Below, piece after piece: positions 33,885 through 44,979 of a DNA stretch of 64,000 nucleotides. This stretch comes from Rhodovulum sp. 12E13 (GTDB taxonomy: Bacteria; Pseudomonadota; Alphaproteobacteria; Rhodobacterales; Rhodobacteraceae): NCBI RefSeq assembly GCF_003340565.1, contig NZ_QPLK01000017.1:1-64000 (forward strand), written 5' to 3'. Position numbers and translations under genes: made by a program. The number at the start of each line of letters is the position of its first letter. Within the stretch, counting starts at the first letter, position 1. The notes under the pieces are model-generated. The model searched no databases. It was not told the DNA's origin and saw only the letters and a program-made list of their open reading frames with translations.

Positions 33885-35198
33885 GTGGAAAACCTCTCGA
33901 TCATCGTCCTCTTTCTGTTCGTGCTGTTCACCCTGCTCGGCACGGGCGTATGGGTGGGCCTTGCCCTGATGGGGGTGGCCTGGGTCGGCATGGAGCTGTT
34001 CACCACCCGACCCGTGGGCGACACCATGGTCACGACGATCTGGGCCTCGTCGTCCTCGTGGACGCTGACCGCCCTGCCGCTGTTCATCTGGATGGGGGAA
34101 ATCCTCTTTCGCACCCGGCTGTCGGAGGACATGTTCAGGGGGTTGTCGCCATGGCTCGCGCGGCTCCCCGGCGGGCTGGTGCATACCAACATCGTGGGCT
34201 GCACCGTCTTTGCCGCGGTGTCCGGCTCGTCGGCGGCCACGTTGACGACCGTCGGCAAGATGTCGATCCCGGAGCTCAGGGCACGCGAATACCCCGAGCG
34301 CATGGTCATAGGAACGCTGGCGGGCGCCGCGACGCTTGGGCTGATGATCCCGCCCTCGCTGGCGCTCATCGTCTACGGCGTCACGGTGAACGAGAGCATC
34401 ACCCAGCTGTTCTTCGCGGGCATGCTGCCAGGGCTCGTCCTTGCAGGGATGTTCATGGGGTATGTCGCGCTGCACGCGGTGTTCTCGTCCTCGTTCCGGC
34501 CGATCCAGGAGACGGCGATGACCTTCATGGACAAGGTCAGGAACTCGCGATACCTCATTCCGGTCATCTGCCTCATCATCGTCGTGATCGGCTCGATGTA
34601 TCTGGGCCTTGCCACCGCGACCGAGGCGGCGGCGGTCGGCGTGATCGGTGCGCTCGTCCTCGCGGCGTCGCAGGGGTCGCTGACATGGAGCACGTTCACC
34701 GAAAGCCTGATGGGCGCCACGCGCACCTCGGCCATGATCGCCCTGATCCTCGCGGGTGCCGCGTTTCTCAAGCTCGCCATGGGGTTCACCGGTCTGCCGC
34801 GCGCCCTCGCGGACGGGATCGCGACGCTGGAACTGACGCGCTTCGAGCTGCTGATGGTCCTGCTGGTGTTCTACATCATCCTCGGCATGTTCCTCGACGG
34901 GATATCGTCGGTCGTGCTTACCATGGCGGTCGTCGAGCCCATGGTGCGCGACGCCGGGATCGACCTCGTTTGGTTCGGCATCTTCGTCGTCGTCGTGGTG
35001 GAGATGGCCCAGATCACGCCGCCGATCGGCTTCAACCTGTTCGTGTTGCAGGGCATGACAGGGCACGAGATGGGCTACATCGCGCGGGCGGCGCTGCCGA
35101 TGTTCTTCATCATGGTGCTGATGGTCTTCGTCCTGATTCTCTTTCCGGAACTGGCGACCTGGCTGCCGGAGACCATGCGCTCCGGCCCCTCGACCTGA
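33885..35198 (+). CDS. TRAP transporter large permease (DctM)
   Basis: 437 residues from the GTG at 33885. Twelve or so membrane segments with DctM family landmarks: TALPLFIWMGEIL, GGLVHTNIVGCTVFAAVSGSSAATLTTVGKMSIPELRARE, GTLAGAATLGLMIPPSLALIVYGV, MFLDGISSVVLTM and MAQITPPIGFNLFVLQGM. It drives sodium- or proton-coupled uptake. The stop abuts the start of the TauE-like gene (TGAGTG), which suggests co-transcription. Confidence 0.92.
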   Translation: MENLSIIVLFLFVLFTLLGTGVWVGLALMGVAWVGMELFTTRPVGDTMVTTIWASSSSWTLTALPLFIWMGEILFRTRLSEDMFRGLSPWLARLPGGLVHTNIVGCTVFAAVSGSSAATLTTVGKMSIPELRAREYPERMVIGTLAGAATLGLMIPPSLALIVYGVTVNESITQLFFAGMLPGLVLAGMFMGYVALHAVFSSSFRPIQETAMTFMDKVRNSRYLIPVICLIIVVIGSMYLGLATATEAAAVGVIGALVLAASQGSLTWSTFTESLMGATRTSAMIALILAGAAFLKLAMGFTGLPRALADGIATLELTRFELLMVLLVFYIILGMFLDGISSVVLTMAVVEPMVRDAGIDLVWFGIFVVVVVEMAQITPPIGFNLFVLQGMTGHEMGYIARAALPMFFIMVLMVFVLILFPELATWLPETMRSGPST

Positions 35199-35942
35199 GT
35201 GAGCGACGTGACGCACCTGCTGGGGGTGCCCTGGCTGCTGGCCGCGGTGCTCGCCGTGGTCTTCGTCGCGGCCATCGTGCAGATCAATCTCGGCATGGGT
35301 TTCGGGCTGACGGCGGCGCCGCTGCTGGCGCTGCTCGATCCTGCGCTCGTGCCGGTGCCCACGCTGATCCTCGGGCTGTTCACCGCGAGCTTGGGCGCCT
35401 GGCGCGAGCGGGAGGGGATCGCCTGGGCCGAGGTCCTGCTCGGCGCGCCGGGCCGGATGGCCGGGGTGGCAGCCGGGGCGGGCCTGCTCGCCCTGATCAC
35501 CGGGCCGCGCCCCTTCATGCTCGCCTTCGGCACGCTGATCGCCCTCGCCCTGATCCTCTCGGTCTCCGGCTGGCGGATGCCGTTCACCCGCGGCCGCCTG
35601 CTGGCGATGAGCGCGCTCTCGGGCCTCATGGGCACGCTCACCTCCGTCGGCGCGCCGCCGATGGCGCTGCTCTACCAGCACCGGCCGGTGCAGACGGCGC
35701 GGCCCACAATGGCGGCCTTCTTCGCCGTCGGCTGCGTGCTCTCGCTCGCCGGGCTCGCGCTGGCGGGCTGGGCGCGGCCGAGCCACGTCCTGCTCGCCGC
35801 GATCATGGCGCCGGGGCTGCTCGCCGGCATCTTCGCCGCCCGGGCCGCGGGCCGCCTCGTCGATCGCCGCTTCCGCCCCGCCCTGCTCGCGGTCAGCGGG
35901 GTCGCGGCGGCGATCCTCGTCGCCCGGGGCCTCGGACTGTGA
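35199..35942 (+). CDS. TauE/SafE-family membrane exporter
   Basis: 247 residues from the GTG at 35199, which directly follows the dctM stop. Eight hydrophobic segments with the pseudo-repeat typical of TauE/SafE (GMGFGLTAAPLLALLDP near the N-terminus and SALSGLMGTLTSVGAPPMALLYQ in the second half). Members export sulfite, sulfoacetate or other organic anions. The position behind an uptake system and catabolic genes suggests disposal of an anionic by-product, but no sulfonate-degrading gene is present nearby, so the substrate is open. Confidence 0.82.
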   Translation: MSDVTHLLGVPWLLAAVLAVVFVAAIVQINLGMGFGLTAAPLLALLDPALVPVPTLILGLFTASLGAWREREGIAWAEVLLGAPGRMAGVAAGAGLLALITGPRPFMLAFGTLIALALILSVSGWRMPFTRGRLLAMSALSGLMGTLTSVGAPPMALLYQHRPVQTARPTMAAFFAVGCVLSLAGLALAGWARPSHVLLAAIMAPGLLAGIFAARAAGRLVDRRFRPALLAVSGVAAAILVARGLGL

Positions 35943-36877
35943 GCGTCGCGCTCGCGCCGCTTCTCTTCGCGGCGCGGCATTCGCGCACGATCCTGATCGC
36001 GAGCCTCGCCACCGGGATCGCGCTGCCCGAGGTCGCGCACCTGGCCCGGCCGTGGCTGGCCGAGGGCGTCGCCGCGGCGCTCTTCTTCGCGGCGCTGCGC
36101 GTCGCCCCGCGCGCGGCGATCGGCGCGCCGCGCGCCCTGCCGCGGACGCTCGCCCTCGTCGGCATCCTGCAGGTGGCGCTGCCGGTCGCGGCGCTGCTGG
36201 CGCTGGCGGCGCTCGGCCGGCTCGACACCCTGCCGGCGCTGGCGCTCGCCGTGATGCTGGCCGCGCCGCCGATCGCGGGGAGCCCGAGCCTGACGGTTCT
36301 CGTCGGGCAGGACCCGGCGCCGGCGCTCCGGCTTCTGGTGCTGGGGACGCTGCTGATGCCCCTGACCGTGCTGCCCACCCTCTGGCTGATGCCCGCTCTC
36401 GGCACGCCCGGCGCCGTGCTCGCCGCGGCGGCGCGCCTGCTCGCGGTGATCGGCGTCGCGGTGGCGGCTGCGCTGGTGGTGCGCGGCTGGCTCCTGCCCC
36501 GGCCCGCCCCCCGGACGCTCTCGGCGTTCGACGGCGCCGGCGTGCTGTTCCTGTGCGTCGTCATCCTCGGGTTGATGTCCGCCCTCGGCCCCGCGCTGCG
36601 GGCCGATCCGTGGCGCGTGGCGGGCTGGCTCGCCGTGGCCTCGGCGCTCAATGTCGGCCTGCAGCTGGCGGTCGGCCGGCTGCATCCGGGCGGTCCCGGC
36701 GCCGCGGCGGGGCAGGCCATCGCGGCCGGCAATCGCAACATCGCCCTCTTTCTGGTGGCGCTGCCCGCGAGCGTGACCGACCCGCTTCTGCTGTTCATCG
36801 GCTGCTACCAGATCCCGATGTATCTCACGCCGGTCCTGCTGCGGCGCTTCTACGCCGCGCCGGGGCGGCCGGCGTGA
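35939..36877 (+). CDS. Polytopic membrane protein, BASS (bile acid:Na+ symporter)-like
   Basis: 312 residues from the GTG at 35939, overlapping the TauE stop (GTGA). About ten hydrophobic helices. The segments AAPPIAGSPSLTVLVGQDP and GQAIAAGNRNIALFLVALP resemble the crossover regions of the BASS/arsenite-permease fold, where GNRN-type motifs occur. I am not certain of the family. It lies in the same run of genes as the TRAP transporter and TauE-like exporter, so transport of a related anion is the simplest idea. Confidence 0.6.
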   Translation: MSVALAPLLFAARHSRTILIASLATGIALPEVAHLARPWLAEGVAAALFFAALRVAPRAAIGAPRALPRTLALVGILQVALPVAALLALAALGRLDTLPALALAVMLAAPPIAGSPSLTVLVGQDPAPALRLLVLGTLLMPLTVLPTLWLMPALGTPGAVLAAAARLLAVIGVAVAAALVVRGWLLPRPAPRTLSAFDGAGVLFLCVVILGLMSALGPALRADPWRVAGWLAVASALNVGLQLAVGRLHPGGPGAAAGQAIAAGNRNIALFLVALPASVTDPLLLFIGCYQIPMYLTPVLLRRFYAAPGRPA

Positions 36878-36956
36878 CGGCGCCGCGGACCGGTTCCCCC
36901 GCCGCGTTGCCTGCCCCGCGACCCGCCCCGCGACCCGCCCGCGTCGCCCGTCCCCG

Positions 36957-37163
36957 CTAGCCGCTCCCGGGCGCATGGAGGGCGCTGCCGGCGTCGTCGA
37001 GCGGGCGCGGGACGGGGCGGCCGGCCTTGCGCTTTTCGACGAAGGCGTTGATCGCCTCCCAGGTCCGGGTGACGAACGCGTCGGGCTTCGGGCTGCAGAC
37101 GGCCTCGGTTCCGTCGTCGAGCAGGAACACCTTGTCCTCGTCCGGCGAGCGGGGGGAAGCCAT
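36957..37163 (-). CDS. Small hypothetical protein
   Basis: 68 residues from the ATG at 37163-37161 (MASPRSPDEDKVFLLDDGTEAVCSP). An alternative start 48 nt upstream exists. It is acidic at the N-terminus and has one amphipathic helix (DAFVTRTWEAINAFVEKRKAGR). No family is recognised. Composition is less skewed than chance frames here, which is why I keep it. It sits between the BASS-like gene and the rpiR gene, 53 bp from the latter's end, on the same strand as rpiR. Confidence 0.4.
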   Translation of the reverse strand: MASPRSPDEDKVFLLDDGTEAVCSPKPDAFVTRTWEAINAFVEKRKAGRPVPRPLDDAGSALHAPGSG

Positions 37164-37263
37164 ACCCTGGCTACGCCCGGCGTCCAGTTCCCCCGGAGTC
37201 ACCACCTGCAATGTCGCACGTTTTCATGAGCCGTGTCGGAGGACAGGCCTCGGCCACGCGGGC

Positions 37264-38136
37264 TCATTCAAGCTCGCCAAGCAGGCCGTGCAGCCGCTCG
37301 ACCCGCTCCAGCGTCTCGCGCGAGGCGGTATCGCGCTGCCGCAAGGTCTGCAGAGAGAGCAGGCGCACGATGGCGAAGGGTCCGGCGAAGCTGTCGATCG
37401 GCTGCTCGGTCTCGATCGCGCAGATCAGCGTCCAGTCCGGTCGCCGGGAGGGGTCGGCGAGGCGGAGGCTGCGGTCGGCGAGCAGGGCTGTCCGCGCGCC
37501 GCTCTCCCCGATGGCCTGCAAAAGCGGCGCGAAATGCGCCATCCGGCGGCGCATTCCGAAGACGATCGCCACGTCGCCGGCCTCGATGCCCGCCACGCGC
37601 TCGGCGAGGCTGCGCCCGCCATGGGCCAGCACGAAGACGTCGGGCCGGACCGACGCCAGCAGGGTCGCGGCGTATTCCGCGAGCACATGGCTGTTGCGGA
37701 AGCCCACGCACCAGACCCGCCGGGCCCCGGCAAGGGCGGCGGCGATCTCGCGCACCGTCGTTGGGTCGAGCATGGAGAACGACGCCTCCATGGCGCGCGC
37801 TTCCTCGGCGAGATGCCCCGCAACAAGCCGCTCGGGCGCGGGCGAGTCGCGCGCACCGGTCTCGAAGAGGTGAAAAATCGAGCCAGATGCCCGCAATTCG
37901 CGCGCTGCCCTCCGGGCGGCCTCGTAGGAGGCGTAGCCGAGGCGCTGGAACAGACGGGAAACGGTAGCGGTCGAGACGCCGGATCGCGCGGCCAGTTCCT
38001 TGCCTGTCATCACCGCGATCTCGCCCGGCCGATCCCGCAGGGCATCCACGATCTTGCGTTCGCTCGCCGTCAGTTCCCCATATGTGGCGTTGAGCCTTTC
38101 GGTCAGCGTCGGCGCCGCCACATCTCCCGTCTTCAT
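37264..38136 (-). CDS. MurR/RpiR-family transcriptional regulator
   Basis: 290 residues. An N-terminal HTH_6 domain (LTERLNATYGELTASERKIVDAL, GKELAARSGVSTATVSRLFQRLGYASYEAARRAAR, residues about 10-80) is followed by a SIS sugar-phosphate-binding-like domain (VWCVGFRNSHVLAEYAATLLASVRPDVFVL, AGDVAIVFGMRRRMAHFAPLLQAIGESGARTALLAD). It is divergent from the D-aminoacylase/ABC operon over 130 bp that holds a dyad, so it most likely controls that operon, probably repressing it until the substrate or a product binds the SIS domain. Effectors in the family are often phosphosugars, but amino-acid-type operons are also controlled by RpiR proteins. Confidence 0.88.
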   Translation of the reverse strand: MKTGDVAAPTLTERLNATYGELTASERKIVDALRDRPGEIAVMTGKELAARSGVSTATVSRLFQRLGYASYEAARRAARELRASGSIFHLFETGARDSPAPERLVAGHLAEEARAMEASFSMLDPTTVREIAAALAGARRVWCVGFRNSHVLAEYAATLLASVRPDVFVLAHGGRSLAERVAGIEAGDVAIVFGMRRRMAHFAPLLQAIGESGARTALLADRSLRLADPSRRPDWTLICAIETEQPIDSFAGPFAIVRLLSLQTLRQRDTASRETLERVERLHGLLGELE

Positions 38137-38168
38137 CCTGCCTCCCTTTCGGCGCCGTCCGACGCACC

Positions 38169-38196
38169 TGAAACGAAGATTTCAAAAAGGTTGACA
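38169..38196 (+). promoter_or_regulatory. Putative RpiR operator and -35 box
   Basis: TGAAA (38169-38173) and TTTCA (38180-38184) form a dyad with a 6-bp spacer, the TGAAA-N6-TTTCA layout seen for RpiR-type regulators. TTGACA (38191-38196), a consensus -35, follows at once and faces the D-aminoacylase gene. A further TTTCA occurs at 38211-38215. Binding here would block RNA polymerase. Confidence 0.45.
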
Positions 38197-38266
38197 CACT
38201 GCAATCACGTTTTCAGGCTCGATGGAGTGACGCCGTGCGGCGCGGCGCGAAAGGGCATCGGGGGCG

Positions 38267-39763
38267 ATGGGCGAACCTCTCACGGAGAGTGCGGCAGAGC
38301 TGGCGGGCGATCTTCTGATCCGTGACGTCCAGCTCCATCGCGGCGACGGGTCGGCATCCGTCCGGGGTGATCTCGCGGTGGCCGGCGGAAGGATCGTCGC
38401 GCTCGGGCCGGGCCTCTCCGGCCGCTTCGTCGAGGTGGTGGAGGGCAGGGGGCGCGCCCTCGCGCCCGGCTTCATCGACGTGCACACCCATGACGACGCG
38501 GTGGCGCTCGCGCCCGGCGCGATGCGGCCCAAGCTCAGCCAGGGCGTGACCTGCGTGGTCACCGGCAATTGCGGCATCAGTCTCGCCCCGGGCCTGCCCG
38601 AGAGCCTCGCCGCGCCGGTGCCGCCGCTCGACCTGCTGGGCGGGCGCGACGCCTTCGCCTTTCCGCGCATGGCCGACTACCTCGCCGCGCTCGCGTCCGC
38701 CGGCCCCGACCTGCACGTCGTCCCGCTCGTCGGCCACACGGTGCTGCGGGTGCGCGCCATGGGCACCGACCTCGACCGCCCGGCGACGGCGGCCGAGATC
38801 GACGCGATGCGCGCCGACCTCGCGGAAGCCCTGCAGGCCGGGGCCGTCGGCCTCTCCACCGGGCTGGCCTATCCGCCCGCCCGCCACGCCTCGACCGACG
38901 AGATCGCCGCGCTGGTGGCCGACGTGGCCGCGGCCGGCCGCCTCTGGACGACCCACATGCGCGACGAGCGCTCGGGCGTCGTCTCGGCCGTGGCCGAGAC
39001 GCTCGACATTGCCCGCCGCACCGGTGCCCGCGTGCTGATCTCGCACCACAAGTGCTGCGGCGAGGCATCCTTCGGGCTCTCGCGCACCACGCTGGAGATG
39101 ATCGCGGCGGCGCGGCGCGAGATGGCGGTGGATCTCGACGTCTATCCCTACACGGCCTCCTCTACCGTGCTGAACCCGGTCTTCGCCCGCGACAGCAGCC
39201 GCGTCACCGTCAGCTGGTCCGACCCGCATCCCGAGGCCGAGGGGCGCGACCTGCACGACATCGCCGCCGAATGGGGCGTGGGCGAGGGGGAGGCGCTGGA
39301 GCGGCTGAAGCCCGGCGGCGCGATCTATCACCAGATGGACGAGGCCGACCTGCGCCGCATCCTCGCCTTCGGGCCCGCGCTCGTCGGCTCCGACGGGCTG
39401 CCGCGCGACCGCCGCCCGCATCCGCGGCTGTGGGGCACCTTTCCCCGCGTGCTCGGCCATTACGCCCGCGACGAGGGGCTGTTCCCGCTCGAGACGGCGA
39501 TCGCCAAGATGACGGGGCAGACGGCGGCCGTGCTGGGGCTGGCGGATCGAGGCCGCCTCGCGCCGGGCTGCGCCGCCGATCTCGTGCTGTTCGACCCCGC
39601 CACCGTGGCCGACGTCGCCACCTACACCGACCCCGCGCGCCCCAGCCTCGGCATCGACCGGGTGTGGGTGGGCGGCCGCCTTGCCTGGGCCGATGGCGAG
39701 ATGCAGCCGGCCCGCGCCGGACAGGTCCTTTCCGCCGACCCGCCGCCGAGCGCCGCCGCATGA
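38267..39763 (+). CDS. N-acyl-D-amino-acid deacylase (D-aminoacylase)
   Basis: 498 residues, amidohydrolase superfamily, usual length for the family. Metal site elements: DVHTHDD (His73, His75), the cysteine ligand in TGNCGIS (Cys102), ISHHKCCG and VGSDGLPRD. HPRLWGTFPRVLGHYARDEGLFPLETAIAKMTGQTAAVLGLADRGRLAPGCAADLVLFDP is a hallmark of D-aminoacylases. It releases a D-amino acid from an N-acyl-D-amino acid. It is the first gene of the RpiR-controlled operon, 40 bp before the ABC binding protein. No signal peptide, so it acts in the cytoplasm after import. Confidence 0.9.
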   Translation: MGEPLTESAAELAGDLLIRDVQLHRGDGSASVRGDLAVAGGRIVALGPGLSGRFVEVVEGRGRALAPGFIDVHTHDDAVALAPGAMRPKLSQGVTCVVTGNCGISLAPGLPESLAAPVPPLDLLGGRDAFAFPRMADYLAALASAGPDLHVVPLVGHTVLRVRAMGTDLDRPATAAEIDAMRADLAEALQAGAVGLSTGLAYPPARHASTDEIAALVADVAAAGRLWTTHMRDERSGVVSAVAETLDIARRTGARVLISHHKCCGEASFGLSRTTLEMIAAARREMAVDLDVYPYTASSTVLNPVFARDSSRVTVSWSDPHPEAEGRDLHDIAAEWGVGEGEALERLKPGGAIYHQMDEADLRRILAFGPALVGSDGLPRDRRPHPRLWGTFPRVLGHYARDEGLFPLETAIAKMTGQTAAVLGLADRGRLAPGCAADLVLFDPATVADVATYTDPARPSLGIDRVWVGGRLAWADGEMQPARAGQVLSADPPPSAAA

Positions 39764-39803
39764 CGCTCGGGCCGGCCAACACCCAACCGAAAGGAGACAG
39801 GGA

Positions 39804-41381
39804 ATGACCGCACAAAGACACCGAAACCGGGGGCTGCGCATCGGCCTGAGAACGGGCCTGCTCGGGGGCGCGATCTCGCTCGCCGCGCTGCCCGTGCTGG
39901 CCCAGGATCTCGTCTGGGCGCGCTACGGCGACATCGACAGCCTCGACCCGCACCGCGCCACCTCGACCCTGTCGATGCAGGTCTGGGACCAGATCTACGA
40001 CACGCTGCTGGCCTTCGACGAGAACGGCGTGGCCCGCCCCAACCTGGCGAAGTCGTGGGAGGTGAGCGAGGACGGGCTGTCCTACACCTTCACGATGCAG
40101 GAGGGCGTCGTGTGCCATGACGGCACGCCCTTCACCGCCGACGACGTCAAGTTCACCATCGACCGCGCCTTCGGCGACAACCCCAGCCTCACCCGCACCA
40201 GCTGGGGCCCGATCACCGACGTGACCGTGGTCGACGACCTGACCGTGACGGTCACGCTGGAAAGCACCTTCGGCGCCTTCCTGCCGTTCCTCGCCGACAG
40301 CTTCTCGTCGATGATCTGCGACTCCAACGCGGAATTGGAGGATTACGGCACCGGCTCGGCCATCGGAACGGGGCCGTTCTCGCTCGTCAGCTGGGTGCAG
40401 GGCGACGAGGTGGTGCTGGAGGCGAACCCCGACTACCGCAACTTCGGCAAGCCGGTCGAGAATGACGGGCCCGTCCACATCGACCGGCTGATCGTGCGCA
40501 CCATCCCCGAGCCGCAGACGCGGCTGGCGGCGCTGCGCACCGGCGAGGTGCACATCGCCGAGCCGCCCTTCGACGACATCCCCGACATCCAGTCGGGCGA
40601 GGAACTGGAGCTGGTGGTGGCCGAGAACACGGGACAGAACGTGTTCTGGCAATACACCACCTCGCGCCCGCCCTTCGACGACATCCGCGCGCGGCAGGCC
40701 ATCGCCCACGCCACCGACCCGCAGATGGCCATCGACATCGTCTATGGCGGCATGAACCAGCGCGAATGGTGCCCGATCGCCGCCGGCGTCTTCGGCAACG
40801 ACCAGGAGTTCTGCCGCCAGTTCGGCTATGAATACGACCCCGAGCGCGCGCGCGAGCTGCTGGCCGAGCTGGGCTACGGCCCCGACAACCCGCTCGAGAC
40901 GACGATGTATGTCTGGACGGGCGGCAACCGGCACATCCTCGCCGAGATCTTCCAGGCGCAGCTGGCCGAGGTCGGCGTCGATGCCTCCATCGAGATCATG
41001 GACATCGGCACGATGAACGCCCGCGTCCGCGAGGACAACGAGAACGCCGACAGCGAGGAGCCCGGCACCTTCAACATGATGACCTGGGGCTGGTACGACC
41101 CCGACATCCTGTATGCGCTGTGGCACGGCGGCGGCGCCTATGCCGGCTACCAGTCCGACGAGCTCGACGCGATGCTGGAGCGGACGCGCACGCTCACCGA
41201 CGAGGAAGAGCGGCTGGAGGCGGTGCAGAACGTGATCCAGTACCTGATGGAGAACGCCATCCATGTCGGCCTCTACACGCCCGGCTGGGAGTGGATCTTC
41301 GCGCTGAGGCCCGAGGTCGAGGGCTTCAAGGTGGGCGCGTTCCTGCACCCGATGTTCCAGGATGTGCGCGTGACCGAATAA
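39804..41381 (+). CDS. ABC substrate-binding protein, family 5, dipeptide type
   Basis: 525 residues from the ATG at 39804, with AAGGAGA 11 nt upstream. The upstream part of the frame belongs to the end of the deacylase. Sec signal peptide (LRIGLRTGLLGGAISLAALPVLA cleaved before QDLVW). SBP_bac_5 landmarks: YGDIDSLDPHRATSTLSMQVWDQIYDTL, LAKSWEVSEDGLSYTFTMQEGVVCHDGTPFTADDV, GTGPFSLVSWVQGDEVVLEANPDY and DDIRARQAIAHATD. Cysteines at VVCHDG, SMICDS, REWCPI and EFCRQ are conserved positions for disulfides. Followed by an 11-bp hairpin. Context suggests it captures N-modified D-amino acids or D-residue peptides. Confidence 0.9.
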   Translation: MTAQRHRNRGLRIGLRTGLLGGAISLAALPVLAQDLVWARYGDIDSLDPHRATSTLSMQVWDQIYDTLLAFDENGVARPNLAKSWEVSEDGLSYTFTMQEGVVCHDGTPFTADDVKFTIDRAFGDNPSLTRTSWGPITDVTVVDDLTVTVTLESTFGAFLPFLADSFSSMICDSNAELEDYGTGSAIGTGPFSLVSWVQGDEVVLEANPDYRNFGKPVENDGPVHIDRLIVRTIPEPQTRLAALRTGEVHIAEPPFDDIPDIQSGEELELVVAENTGQNVFWQYTTSRPPFDDIRARQAIAHATDPQMAIDIVYGGMNQREWCPIAAGVFGNDQEFCRQFGYEYDPERARELLAELGYGPDNPLETTMYVWTGGNRHILAEIFQAQLAEVGVDASIEIMDIGTMNARVREDNENADSEEPGTFNMMTWGWYDPDILYALWHGGGAYAGYQSDELDAMLERTRTLTDEEERLEAVQNVIQYLMENAIHVGLYTPGWEWIFALRPEVEGFKVGAFLHPMFQDVRVTE

Positions 41382-41388
41382 GCGCCTC

Positions 41389-41415
41389 GCCCGGCCGCGC
41401 GATCCGCGGCCGGGC
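41389..41415 (+). terminator. Stem-loop between binding protein and permease genes
   Basis: GCCCGGCCGCG (41389-41399) pairs with CGCGGCCGGGC (41405-41415) around CGATC. It is 8 nt past the stop of the binding protein gene. Likely a processing or attenuation hairpin rather than a full stop, since the permease starts 27 nt later. Confidence 0.6.
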
Positions 41416-41441
41416 ACGTCCCCGCGCGACCCGGAGGCCCC

Positions 41442-42365
41442 ATGGCCCGCTTCATCGCCCAGAGACTGCTCGCCGCGCTGATCACGATCTGGATCGCCAC
41501 CATCGCGGTGACGCTCCTGATCCACCTCGTGCCGGGCGACCCGGTGCGCATCATGTATTCGGGCTTCCAGACGACCGACGCCGAGATCGAGGCGATCCGC
41601 GAGCGCCTCGGCCTCGACCAGCCCGTGATCGTGCAATACGGCATGTATCTCGGCCGCGTGCTGCAGGGCGATCTGGGCTATTCCATCGTCGGCAACCAGC
41701 CGGTGCTCGACACCCTGCTGCAGCGCTTCCCGGCCACGCTGGCACTGACCACCTCGGCGCTTCTGATCGCCGTGGTCGTGGGCGGATCGCTCGGCTTCTT
41801 CGCCGCCTACAAGAAGGGCACGGCGTGGGATTTCGGCGCCATGACGCTGGCCATCGTCGGCGTGTCGATGCCGCATTTCTGGCTCGGCCTGCTGCTGCTG
41901 TTCCTCTTCGCCATGACGCTGGAATGGCTGCCGGTGGGCGGCTCGGGCTGGCAGAACCTGATCCTGCCCGCGCTGACGCTGGGGCTCGCCACCGGCGCGG
42001 TGATCGCCCGGCTCACCCGTTCGGCGATGATCGACATCTTCGACCAGGACTTCGTGCGCACCGCCCACGCCAAGGGCCTGCCCAAGACGCTGGTCCTCTA
42101 CCGCCACGCCCTGCGCTCCGGGCTCGTGCCCGTGGTCTCGATGCTGGGGCTGCAATTCGCCTACCTGATGGGAGGGGCCATCGTGATCGAGAACGTCTTC
42201 GCCTGGAACGGGGTGGGGCGGCTGGCGATCCAGGCCGTCTTCGCCCGCGACTACCCGCTCATCCAGGGCTTCATCCTGTTCTTCGCCACCGTGGTCGCGC
42301 TGGTGTCGGTGATCATCGACGTCACCTACGCCCTGCTCGACCCCCGCATCCGGTACGGCAAATGA
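41442..42365 (+). CDS. Dipeptide-type ABC transporter permease (DppB-like)
   Basis: 307 residues. N-terminal helix LLAALITIWIATIAVTLLIHLVPGDPVRIM with the PGDP motif, then GLDQPVIVQYGMYLGRVLQGDLGYSI. EAA loop: FVRTAHAKGLPKTLVLYRHALRSGLVPVVSMLG. C-terminal IENVFAWNGVGRLAIQAVFARDYPLIQ is typical. The stop overlaps the DppC-like start (ATGA). Confidence 0.92.
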   Translation: MARFIAQRLLAALITIWIATIAVTLLIHLVPGDPVRIMYSGFQTTDAEIEAIRERLGLDQPVIVQYGMYLGRVLQGDLGYSIVGNQPVLDTLLQRFPATLALTTSALLIAVVVGGSLGFFAAYKKGTAWDFGAMTLAIVGVSMPHFWLGLLLLFLFAMTLEWLPVGGSGWQNLILPALTLGLATGAVIARLTRSAMIDIFDQDFVRTAHAKGLPKTLVLYRHALRSGLVPVVSMLGLQFAYLMGGAIVIENVFAWNGVGRLAIQAVFARDYPLIQGFILFFATVVALVSVIIDVTYALLDPRIRYGK

Positions 42366-43251
42366 GCGCCCCCGACGCGACCCAGGCCGAGCCCGCTTCC
42401 GCCCTCGCCCGCCCGCCGCGCAAGCTGGGCGCGCTCCGCGCGCTGCTGCGCAGCCCCTCGGGCGCGGTGGGCCTCGCCATCGTCGTGATCCTCGTGATCG
42501 CGGCGGTCTTCGCGCCCCTCATCGCGCCGCACGACCCGTTCCGCATGGCTGCGGGCCCGCGCCTCTCGCCGCCCTCGGCCAACCACCTGATGGGGACCGA
42601 CCAGCTGGGGCGCGACGTGTTCTCCCGCATCGTCTACGGCGCGCGCCTGACGCTGCAGATCGGCGTCATCGCCGTGGGCATCTCGCTGACCGCGGGCCTG
42701 CTGCTCGGGCTCGTCGCGGGCTATGCCGGCGGCTGGCCCGAGCGCATCCTGATGCGCCTCGTCGACGTGCTGTTCAGCTTCACCGAGATCGTGATCGCGC
42801 TCGCCTGCCTCGCCATCCTCGGCGTGGGGCTGGTGAACGCGATGATCGCCATTGGCATCGCCTCGATCCCGTTCTACGCCCGCATCACCCACTCGGTCGT
42901 GCTGGTGGAGAAGAACAAGCCCTATTTCGAGGCCGCCATCGCCGCCGGCGCCTCGCGCCTGCGGCTGATCTTCATCCATCTGCTGCCCAACGTGATCCCG
43001 ACGCTGATCGTCGTGGGCACGCTCGGCGTCTCGACCGCCGTGCTCGCCGCGGCGGGCCTGTCGTTCCTCGGGCTGGGCGCGCAGCCGCCGCAGCCCGAGT
43101 GGGGCTTCATGCTGTCGTCGTCGCGCGACCTGATCAGCCGCGCGCCGTGGATGATGATCTTTCCCGGCCTCGCCATCGCCATCACGGTGCTCGGCTTCAA
43201 CCTGCTCGGAGACGGGGTGCGCGAGGTGCTCGACCCCCGGCAGAGGGCCCG

Positions 43252-43255
<4 letters not shown>
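42362..43255 (+). CDS. Dipeptide-type ABC transporter permease (DppC-like)
   Basis: 297 residues from the ATG at 42362. A 40-residue cytoplasmic N-terminus, then GLAIVVILVIAAVFAPLIAPHDPFRM, the hallmark LMGTDQLGRDVFSRIVYGARLTLQIG, the EAA loop YFEAAIAAGASRLRLIFIHLLPNVIPTL, and the C-terminus LGFNLLGDGVREVLDPRQR. Overlaps both neighbours by 4 nt. Confidence 0.92.
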
Positions 43256-44975
<1,720 letters not shown>

Positions 44976-44979
<4 letters not shown>

